Assembly (NCBI GenBank): GCA_944472135.2
Contig: OX235262.1
Location: 70,370,887 to 70,434,886, forward strand
Source: Trichobilharzia regenti
Taxonomy: Eukaryota > Platyhelminthes > Trematoda > Strigeidida > Schistosomatidae
Direction of reading: 5' to 3'
DNA: 64,000 nt
Position numbers and translations under genes: made by a program. Shown here one piece after another: positions 56,279 to 64,000 of this stretch. The notes below the pieces were generated by a model. The model saw only the letters and a list, made by a program, of their open reading frames with translations. It was not told the DNA's origin and ran no database searches. Positions within the stretch are counted from its first letter, which is position 1, and each line of letters starts with the position of its first letter.

Positions 56279-57232
56279 CTGGATTATGCGTCAGACAGTG
56301 GGAAACGAGAAGACAGGAATATCCTGGACCGACGTGAAGAACCTAGAAGACCTGGATTTCGCGCGTGGATGATTTATGTTTGATGTCACACAAAATCGAA
56401 GACTTACAAGCGAAAACCGACAAACTGGTCGAAGAAGCAGCGGCGAAGACAGGACTCCAGGTGAACATAGACAAGACGGAGGTTATGAAAATAACCAACA
56501 ACCAACACAACAACAGCAGCAAAATCCAGCGTCAATCACCATCAACGGGAGGGATTTGAAAGAGGTTACTTCATTCACTTATCTATTGAGCATTGTCTCA
56601 ACTACAGGAGGAACGGACGAGGATGTCAAATCGAGAGAGAATCGGGAAGGCGAGAAACACATTCATCAACCTGAAACCAATCTGGAAATCTTCGTCACTC
56701 AGCATTAACAACAAAATTCGGATTTTCAATACAAACGCCAAGTCAGTCAGTTCTTCTATACGGATCAGAAACTTGGCGGGTGGGTCACAAAGAATATTTC
56801 CAAAAGATTGCAGACCTTTATTAACAACTGCCTTCGCTCTATACTGAAGATCAGATGGCTGGGCTGGAGAGAATCACCAACAAGAAACTATGGCTGCGAA
56901 AAAACTAAACAAGAAGCAATCGCCAACCAAAAAATATGCAGGAGAAAGTAAAAAATGATTGGACTGTCCCTCGCTGAGGAGGCCGCTGGGTGACATCGCG
57001 CGCGCATCAAGCCATTGCTCGAGTGGAACCAGGCCGAAAGGGAAGCGGTGAGTGAGTCGTCAGTGCAAGGGTGACATGGAGGAGATCGTGTGAAGAGGAG
57101 TTGAAAGAGTATGGACTAACATGGATGCAGGTGAAAAGTACAGCAGAAGGAAGACAGGAGCAAGTGGAAACGTGCAGTTGAAAACTTATTTTCCATTAGG
57201 AACCCAAGGGAGCAATAATAATAATAATGAAT
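56279..57232 (+). pseudogene. RTE ORF2 3' part: broken FADD box, C-terminal domain and tail
   Basis: GATTTCGCG and GATGATTTATG of the FADD box at about 56356-56374 are separated by an extra CGTG. Then come LQVNIDKTEVMKI, ITINGRDLKEVTSFTYL, SETW-region wording and WRRSCEEELKEYGLT in shifting frames. The 3' terminus is AGGAACCCAAGGGAGC followed by AATAATAATAAT. 56510-57215 is nearly the same as 25603-26300. Confidence 0.85.
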
Positions 57233-58150
57233 AATTTTATTAATCTGACCTCTGACCGGAAATAATTCTGAAGCTTTCTCACACACTTAATATAAATAAA
57301 CGAATGTACAGCCTAGTTGATGACTTCGTCGAAAAGAAAATTTTCTTCGTTACAACCATCTTTTTAATAATTCCTATGATCCGGTGTATATATTCCGTGA
57401 TAAAACAGTTGCATAGATAACTGTGTAATCGCGTCTAAAGAGAACAGTTTCTTTTCTCCTTCACCTCATCCTCCTTACCACTGCTTTCACTTTTTTGCTT
57501 TATGATTATGGTATACAGAAAAGTGTCAAAATTTTGTAGGATTTTACAGAATTTCATAAAATGTATAATTCGCTTTTCATTTGATACACTCCATATTAGT
57601 GTCTGTAAAAGAAAAAAAAGGTATATACTTACACTTTCTTTTACAGTTTTTACAAAATGAGGGAAGCTAATTAATGTCAAGTTGTTTCCGATATGTTTAA
57701 AACAAAATTAGAAGGTAATAATTACTCTATAAACACATATATATGTGTTAAGTGAATATTTCAATATTTACAAGTGAACAAGTAAGATTGTTCTTTTCAT
57801 TATCACTGTCTAATTACCAATAAAGAAAAAAATAGGGCAGCTATGGCACAGCAGGGTTGATAATTAATTAATTAATTATTCACGTGTACATCCTGATTTT
57901 TTGTTTTTTACTATGTATAGACGTCTATTTCATAATAAAATCTGTCTGTATAATTGATAGCAAACTGCTGGTTACATCATATATATATATGGTTTCTTGC
58001 GAGTCACCCGGCTGATTACATGATGATTATAATGCGAATATGGTAGATTAATAATTAGACTTCACTTTGTTGCCAAGTCTTTGACAGCCGAGTTGAGCTA
58101 GCATGAAATACTTCTTATTAGTAATTTTAGAATCTACTTGAATATAGTAG
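57233..58150. other. AT-rich stretch without recognisable gene
   Basis: (TTAA)n-like patch near 57866-57884 and TATA runs near 57737 and 57980. No coding pattern. Confidence 0.5.
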
Positions 58151-58445
58151 TAATACAAGGGTGCATACAATCACCGATGATATTCCCAATTATGGTAGAT
58201 TGAGTTATTCATCAGACTGTGGGAAGCGAGAAGATAGGGATATACTGAACCGATCAGAAGACTGAAGAATATCTGGATTTCTCGGGTGATTTATGTCTAA
58301 TGTCATACAAACTCAGAGATCTAAAGACGAAAGCCAGCAGGTTGCCTGGAGAAGCAGACAGCAAAGGCAGGACTTCAAATAGACATAGAGAAAAGGGAAG
58401 TGATGAAAATAACCAACCAACAATGACAAGCATCAACCACTATCA
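58150..58445 (+). pseudogene. RTE LINE fragment spanning the FADD region, plus strand
   Basis: TCACCGATGATATTCCCAAT, ATGGTAGATTGAGTTATTC and CTGGATTTCTCGGGTGATTTATG (FADD region changed to FSGD), then GACTTCAAATAGACATAGAG. Confidence 0.75.
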
Positions 58446-58489
58446 AATGAATAAGTTTGAAAGAGGTCACCACTTTCACTCTGCGGGTG

Positions 58490-59040
58490 TTAAAAATTTG
58501 AATTTTATTCCGTATATTGAGTACATTAGATTTCCAATCTGAATTCATTTTGTCTTTTTGATTCTGGTTATGATATCATCATCTCTGTCGAGTGTCTGTA
58601 GTTGAAACGATGCTACCTAGATAAGTGAGAGAAGTGACCACTGTGAAATCTTTCCTACCGATACTGATTGGTGCTTGTTGTCAGTGTTTATGTATCTTCA
58701 TCAACCCTGTTCCATCTCTGTATACCTGAAGTCCTGTTTTAGCCACCTCTTCTACCAGCTTATTTCTTTTCGTCTTTAGATATTTGAGTTTTTGCGAAGT
58801 TCAGGTACGCTAAAGTCATACTGTCTGTTCAAGGTATGCCCGTCTTCTCTCTCCCTATGGTATACCACATGATTCACTTCAACACAATCACGAAGATTAT
58901 CAGTGATTGTAGGTAGTCCTGTCTTACTCCTGTCATCACTTCAAATGCTATGCTAATCATTCTGTGTCAATCATTTGGTATGTGGCATCACCATACAGCT
59001 GTTGAATGAAGTTAACAATGGTTCGGGGTACTCTGTAGTA
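58490..59040 (-). pseudogene. RTE LINE fragment, minus strand, facing the previous one
   Basis: Plus strand reads CTGTAGTTGAAACGATGCTA, ACCTGAAGTCCTGTTTTAGC and TGTAGGTAGTCCTGTCTTAC, which is the reverse of the same RTE region (LQVN..KT back to VRQGCLLSP). With 58150-58445 it forms an imperfect inverted repeat. Confidence 0.7.
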
Positions 59041-59162
59041 TTAAAGGAAATAAAATTCTTTTGGTCAAAAGCTATGAAGCACACAACTTCGGGTTTCCTG
59101 ATTTTTCCTCAATACCACGTGTCAACGACACCGATAAATCAATAAAATTGAAATTTTCAAGA

Positions 59163-59520
59163 GTTGGGTTGTAAGGATTAGATTTATTTTTACGAGTTTG
59201 ACCACCGATTGATATCAGTTAGAAGACCATTAAAAACTAGGGAGTACTGGACTGGCATTCCGTCAGCCTAATTTGGGAATCAATGGCAGTACGCACCCAC
59301 TGGGGTTCGAATCCAGGACCTCCCTGTTACAACGCAAGCTCGTATACCATTCAGCCACTGGGACCAATTCAATGGCTCATGAATTCTGACTTCTACCGAT
59401 TCGCGATTTCGCGCGACTACCAACCAGTGTCATCGGTGGGAAATCTATCCTCACACTTGACTGGTTGGACCTTACTGGTCACCTGTACACCTTGGTTTCA
59501 ATGGTTCTCTGACTGATATT
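59163..59520 (-). repeat. Hammerhead SINE, minus strand
   Basis: TTGATATCAGTTAGAAGACC, ribozyme region 59242-59292, B box GGGGTTCGAATCC, TTCAGCCACTGGGACC and TACTGGTCACC. At its far end a plus-sense tail (TTTCAATGGTTCTCTGACTG) follows. Core changed (CCATTGA in place of CTGAAGA). Confidence 0.75.
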
Positions 59521-59820
59521 AATGGTGTTCAAAATGGAAATTATCGCACAAACAGCAAAACTTCTTGAAAGAAAGCTTAGTTAGTTTAAATCAGAGGTAG
59601 AAAATATTTTCTGTAGTGTGCATTAATTCAAAACCACTTTGAACTACAAACCGGTATCATTGTAATGTGTATTGATTGAATGTTCAATAAAAATTTCGAC
59701 AAGGATTTCTAAATTTCAGTAAACCGAACTGTGAGGATGTACTGGACAACAAAAACCGTGGGCTTTCAGTTTAGAACTTATAGAAGTATCCCCTCAATAC
59801 CAATTTATACTTAATATTGA

Positions 59821-60000
59821 TAAGTTGGTAGGTGGTAACTAGCAGTGGATTTCACTGCCAGTAACCATCCGACAAATTACGTCAAGTTAAATCCTCAGAA
59901 ATCGTCGGAGCACTTTCACATGGAGCCGACATGTCAACAGCAGCTACCGCTTCAGTCGAGTCAATCAACGAAAAAAATCCAAATTGAATTAAATATTGAT
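59821..60000 (+). repeat. SM-alpha-like repeat, 3' part
   Basis: GCAGTGGATTTCACTGCC, GTAACCATCCGAC, ACATGTCAACAGCAGCTAC and AATCCAAATTGAATTAAAT parallel 18923-19076, starting close to the point where the ribozyme would cleave (CTGGATTTCA). Confidence 0.55.
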
Positions 60001-60431
60001 AATTATTTGATTATTTCAATTAAGTTTGCAAATAATACCTTTTTTCCACATCTGGATATCGTCGTTCTAGCATTTACATATGTTCATTTAACCTTATCTT
60101 TATTACTTCTCGTTGCTTTTAAGTGCCCATTATTTCTAACGCTTCCCTTTACTGTTATGTGATGGTGGACTGCAGGTAATGTGTTATTCTATTCTATTAT
60201 ATTCTTATGAATACAGGGTTCCTTCACAGAATGACTGCTTGACTTTGGAATAGTGTGTAGGAAATGTGTTTTGTTCTGTCTGATATCGCTATATAGTTAA
60301 ATTATGTACACCTTATCTTCAGCGCAACATTTGCACAGATCTTCTGTGTTGTACTACTTCTCGCCTTCCTGCATATTGTGTTTCCTTATGTTCGTTTCAC
60401 GTCTCCCATATATCTCTGCAAGGCTGTGTGT
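60001..60431. other. Stretch without recognisable gene
   Basis: No coding pattern. Confidence 0.5.
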
Positions 60432-60628
60432 GTGCGTCGGTGGCATAGTGGTTAGGACTGTCGCCGACCATGCAAATGGTCCGGGGTTTGAGCCCACGCC
60501 GGCGCACACCTGATATCTATGGTCGGCCTGCAAAATTTGGGCTACCTATATCCATGCTGAAAATTCCATACTTGTACCAAAAATACAGTGTGGAATCAAG
60601 CTGTAAATCAAAAAAATAAAAAAATTTG
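60432..60628 (+). repeat. SINE-B, plus strand
   Basis: GTGTGCGTCGGTGGCATAG, GGTTAGGACTGTCGCCGACC, ATGGTCCGGGGTTTGAGCCC, ACACCTGATATCTATGGTCG and GTGTGGAATCAAGCTGTAAA with an A-rich tail. Close to the copy at 49197. Confidence 0.88.
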
Positions 60629-61277
60629 CCTTCTCTGATATGAAATCTATCTATCTCCCTGCTATTTGATGTTTTTATGCCTATGAACACCCTTTTACAT
60701 ACTACTGATAAGTCTTATCAGTAGCACACGCCACAGAGGTGGTTTTATATCTTTGATATGAGTTATTGTCGTTCAGAAGTGCCACAGATTACATCACGAA
60801 GAATCGTGCTTTGATGTTGTTGCGATGTAAATTTTAACTGTGCGCGGAAGTTTAGTAAGGTATACAAAAAGAATGCATCGAGTGGTTTTCTGAGTTTAGA
60901 CGGAAATACTTAGAGATATGAGTTTTGTAGAAAACTCAAAAAGACATTCTAAGTTTTTTTGAGGATTGATTTCTGTTTCATCAGTAAACTCTACATGGAA
61001 CAGTATTAGAATTTTATACTATCCTATTGGTTGAAATCTTTAAAAAGTCCAGCTCTACTGAAGTCCACACCATGAGATTTATAAATGACAATTATCTTGA
61101 AGGGGATTTGTCGCATTTATTGAAGCACTTGACTTTCAGTCGTTGAATCATATCTTCGAATTTCACTTCACCTACTTCAGCCTGAACAACTGGGTAGCAT
61201 TATCAAAATTGTTATATGACAATTTTGGCCCTTAGCCTGGTACATGAAAGTTCTCTCCCGGGTATTGTATATTACAA
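60629..61277. other. Stretch without recognisable gene
   Basis: No coding pattern. Confidence 0.5.
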
Positions 61278-61590
61278 ATATTATTCCTTTGGGTTCCAAG
61301 TAGAATATAGGACTTCTGAAGCACTTTATCATTCCACTCTGTTCTCCACATCCTTTGTTAGCTGGCTTTACGATTGCTTATAAGCTTTAATTTTCTTCTC
61401 ACATGATCTCCTCTATGTTACCTTCGGCCCAACGTCAAAGTCATCTCTCCCCGTTAAAGTTTCACTAGAGAGAATGTCATATGATATCACTTAACAGTCT
61501 TCTAGCATTTTATGTCCAATCTATTTTCTTCCTTGTTGCTTATCCTTTCTTGTTGGCCTTCTGACCTTCAGTATCAGGTGAGTGATTTCA
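61278..61590 (-). repeat. RTE LINE 3' part, minus strand
   Basis: ATTATTCCTTTGGGTTCCAA, GTAGAATATAGGACTTCTGA, TCTTCTCACATGATCTCCTC. Reverse of the RTE terminus, diverged. Confidence 0.7.
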
Positions 61591-61795
61591 AACAAAACAA
61601 ATGCAAAACAATTTTTTATATGACAAAGTATTTCTGACTATCATTATTATTTTTAAAGACCTCTTACTCTTTTTTCGGACAAAAAGTTACCATGATCTTC
61701 TATTTTTGTTAGGCATCTTCCCGATTCAAATTAAATTGAAAAATTCTAATAAGATACACTTGTTTAGTGAGATTATATACATTATATACAGTGGG

Positions 61796-61875
61796 TGTGT
61801 ACTGCCAATGATTCCCAAAAACTAGGATGAAACAGATGTCCAGTACTCCCTGGTTTTCAATGCTTCTCTAATTCA
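61796..61875 (+). repeat. Hammerhead SINE fragment, plus strand
   Basis: GTGTGTACTGCCAATGATTC, CAAAAACTAGGATGAAACAG, ATGTCCAGTACTCCCTGG. It faces the minus-strand copy that follows, giving an inverted pair. Confidence 0.7.
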
Positions 61876-62236
61876 GGGTTTCATCATGAGCTGACATTAG
61901 TTAGAGAACCATTGGAAAACCTGGGAATACTGGACAGCTGTTTCGTCCTAGTTTGGGACTCTTCAGCAGTACGCACTCACCGGGATTCGAACCCAGGACC
62001 TTCCGGTTACAAGGCAAGCTCGTATACCATTAAGCCACTGGGACCCGATCCAATGGTCCTTGAATTCTAACTTCTGCCAATTCACGACATAGCGCGACCG
62101 CCAGCCAATGTCTTTGGCGAGTATTTGTCCTCACACCCGACCAGCTGCACCCTACTGGTCACGACTTCCCACTGGAACCCAGGTAACTACCTACCTGAAT
62201 AGGGCCAGTCGCCAGTGAGCATCTCATTGGTATTCT
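61876..62236 (-). repeat. Hammerhead SINE, minus strand, best-preserved copy
   Basis: About 360 bp. In the sense direction (from 62236): GATGCTCACTGGCGACTGG, GTAGTTACCTGGGTTCCAG, GTCGTGACCAGTAGGGTGC, GTGAGGACAAATACTCGCC, GCGCTATGTCGTGAATTGGC, then GGGTCCCAGTGGCTTAATGG (A-box region), GGTCCTGGGTTCGAATCCCG (B box), the complete hammerhead (61972-61927) and AATGGTTCTCTAACTAATG. A plus-sense 3' tail (62237-62305) follows on the right. Confidence 0.85.
61927..61972 (-). ncRNA. Complete type I hammerhead ribozyme
   Basis: Read on the minus strand from 61972: stem I GTACTG; core CTGAAGA; stem II GTCC, loop CAAACTA, GGAC; GAA; stem III ACAGCTGT (a perfect palindrome with no loop of its own); cleavage C at 61933; stem I partner CAGTAT. 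Stem I pairs with five Watson-Crick pairs and one G-U. All conserved core bases are present. It should self-cleave between 61933 and 61932 if transcribed. With so short a stem III, a dimer of two RNAs would be the more stable form. Confidence 0.85.
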
Positions 62237-62305
62237 CTAATTGATATCAATCCCTGATCAACTCGTAAAATCACAACTAACCCTTACAAATCTAACTATG
62301 GAAAA

Positions 62306-63493
62306 TATACACGTAAGAATTAATTTGGAATTCTAACGCATATACAAACTATGAAGATAAGAGTGAACAGAGGCAACAGGAACCTACACTAGACGTAGTA
62401 ATTCAGTCTTGTGAAAGAATACATTCAGAATCCTGCAAATATGTGCAATTTAAGAAACAATGAAGAGACAGAGGAGAATATGAATACACTTGTATTCGTA
62501 CTACCTTGAAATGTGTGAAACAGTGTAATTGACTGGCATCCTCGAAGTGCATAAAATCTAATATATGTTTAAACTGTCGCCAAAATCATGTGGAGGGAAT
62601 GGTAAAATAAAAGAATAAGTTTTGTTTTTAAAAAACACATAAAACAAGTCAGAAATAACCCCACGCACACACATAGACAAACAGGCATTACAGTGTGTGA
62701 ATAAAATCCACGTAAACAGTGTCTCGTGGTAAGTAATTCACCTACTTACTTTACTTTCATTGTAATCCATTCAGATGTCTAGTGCCAGTATCCATGTGAA
62801 ATATTCTTTCTGCATTTAGGTTTCCTCTTTTTTCTTTGTTTTCCAATCAAAAGTTTAAGCGAAACAATACAAAATGAAAATGTAACGTGAGATTTATTTA
62901 TATAAATCATTCATTTTGATGGGAGATTTGAACTGCTCTTTTCCACAGATGAAGAAGCGATTGAATTTGACAGTATGCTATCATTGCAAAGCCTACTAAC
63001 TGTCTGTATTGTAATGCTGTTTCTTTTTTTTTAAAAAAAAAAGATTATTCACATGAACACGAAGTTTAATAAATCACCGGAAAATAAAAATTAAAAATGA
63101 AGGAGAATGAATTAGTCACCTAGTCTACAATATTATGCATTGGTGGCATGTGGTATGTTGTTAAGTTTATTTAAATATACCTTGAGAAAGTTAGTCTACC
63201 ATTAAGATGTAGTAGTCAGTGTGCTGTGTCGTCTACTCCATAGTAGTGAATGAATTTCATCATTTCATATTTGAACACTTAGACTGACAGTTAGCAATTT
63301 ACACAGATTCGACCAGGTGAAATCTTGCCACAGTTTCTTTGAGAAAAACAGTTCATTCCCGTGATTGATAATTAAGAAAGCAAGTATATGTCCATAAAAC
63401 TATACACTATTGATTTATTCATATGAGTAATTGTATTCCAGTTATATGCACCAGTAGTGTTTGTTAGCCACATCGAAGTGATCTAAATAGCGG
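62306..63493. other. AT-rich stretch without recognisable gene
   Basis: Poly(T)-poly(A) run at 63024-63043. No coding pattern. Confidence 0.5.
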
Positions 63494-64000
63494 ATGGCCG
63501 TTCCACTCGTTTGGAATCGAGCTGATCAACGGTGTGTATCCAGTTTGACTCAGCTCAAAGAGTCAAATTATTTCAAACTACCCGATTTCTGCCTAGTTAG
63601 TAACACTATAAATCAAAATTACACTTTGCAAATTAACTCGCTATTTGAAATTCGGTCATCCGTAGGACCTATTATGCAGTCCAGCTTGTAATTGTCGAGA
63701 AAGCCAAAAATATGCTCCACTGCGAACCTCAAAAATGCACAAGTGATTATGTCACATCCCATACTATTTACCACTTTTCGTGTGTTTGTTTGTGGACACA
63801 TACACATAGGGAGGAGTAATCGTGCTTTGCATGTGAAGGTGGGAGAACATATCCCAAAATGGTTAGAAAAACAAATGAACTGCGGAAAATCAATATACGC
63901 AGGTCAATAGCCAAACATCTAATCAAGATGAACCACAAGATTGATGTTAACACAGCCTTTAAGGTAATCTATAAAAATAGTCAAGGGTGCTTATTGAAAT
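63494..64000 (+). pseudogene. Penelope-like element, nuclease region, runs off the window
   Basis: The frame 63692-63910 holds FVCGHIHIGRSNRALHVKVG (YIG altered to HIG, following Arg kept), EHIPKWLEKQ and, in the next frame, a RSIAKHLIKMNHKIDVNTAF block ending at the window edge in SQGCLLK. The preceding frame 63494-63691 fits the linker before the nuclease. The wording (EHIPKWL) differs from the 20-kb and 52-kb copies, so this is a third variant. The RT part is absent upstream. Confidence 0.7.

Larger units (their letters stand above)
54100..57232 (+). mobile_element. Near full-length RTE LINE (SR2-like)
   Basis: 5' end near 54100, ORF start ATG at 54142, 3' end at 57232 in (AAT)n. Order: APE endonuclease, linker, RT, C-terminal domain, short 3' UTR and short-repeat tail, the RTE layout. 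It is the most complete LINE in the window and a reference for the fragments at 10013, 11890, 16430, 25603, 26590, 31857, 41918, 58150 and 61278. Confidence 0.9.

Noticed and set aside
54100..57232. An active RTE LINE
   Set aside because: Two shifts in the endonuclease, loss of the catalytic Glu, a stop before the RT end and a 4-base insertion in the FADD box.

Overview
The window looks like intergenic or intronic DNA from a trematode, most probably a Schistosoma species. It is AT-rich, contains no host gene I can recognise, and is packed with decayed mobile elements of the kinds known from schistosomes: RTE-type LINEs resembling SR2, CR1-type LINEs, Ty3/gypsy and BEL/Pao LTR elements, Penelope-like elements with GIY-YIG nucleases, tRNA-derived SINEs, and short repeats carrying hammerhead ribozymes as in the schistosome SM-alpha family. 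The species cannot be fixed from the sequence alone.

Layout. 0-7.6 kb is a nest of retroelements: a minus-strand CR1-like endonuclease relic; a plus-strand Ty3/gypsy gag-pol relic running into a piece of its 3' LTR; inside that LTR a young 2.3-kb LTR element (3778-6093) with identical 194-bp LTRs and a 5-bp target duplication; then a minus-strand BEL/Pao integrase relic. 9-18 kb has a solo LTR, several RTE fragments on both strands, a second LINE family at 14 kb and the first hammerhead repeats. 18-28 kb has SM-alpha-like hammerheads in inverted orientation, a Penelope-like nuclease fragment, two solo LTRs with clean 4-bp duplications, and more RTE and SINE copies. 31-35 kb has a hammerhead SINE, an RTE relic and two fold-back repeats. 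37-50 kb is dominated by hammerhead SINEs and two tRNA-headed SINE families, some nested in each other. 50-54 kb has a CR1-like 3' end and two Penelope-like pieces in head-to-head orientation. 54.1-57.2 kb holds the most complete RTE copy, with a long RT reading frame and a frameshifted endonuclease. 58-64 kb has inverted RTE and hammerhead repeats, including the only hammerhead in the window with every expected core base intact (61927-61972), and ends in a third Penelope-like nuclease fragment that runs off the window.

How the parts relate. Autonomous elements (RTE, CR1, Penelope, gypsy, BEL) would have supplied the enzymes; all copies here are broken. The small elements appear to depend on them: SINE-A ends in a 3' sequence like that of the RTE LINE, and the 3778-6093 element keeps Gag and only the end of integrase, so it must have used enzymes from another copy. 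The points most worth following are the hammerhead-bearing tRNA SINE with a palindromic stem III, its repeated inverted pairing, the recent deletion-derivative LTR element, and an RTE subfamily whose copies share the same 4-base insertion in the catalytic FADD motif.
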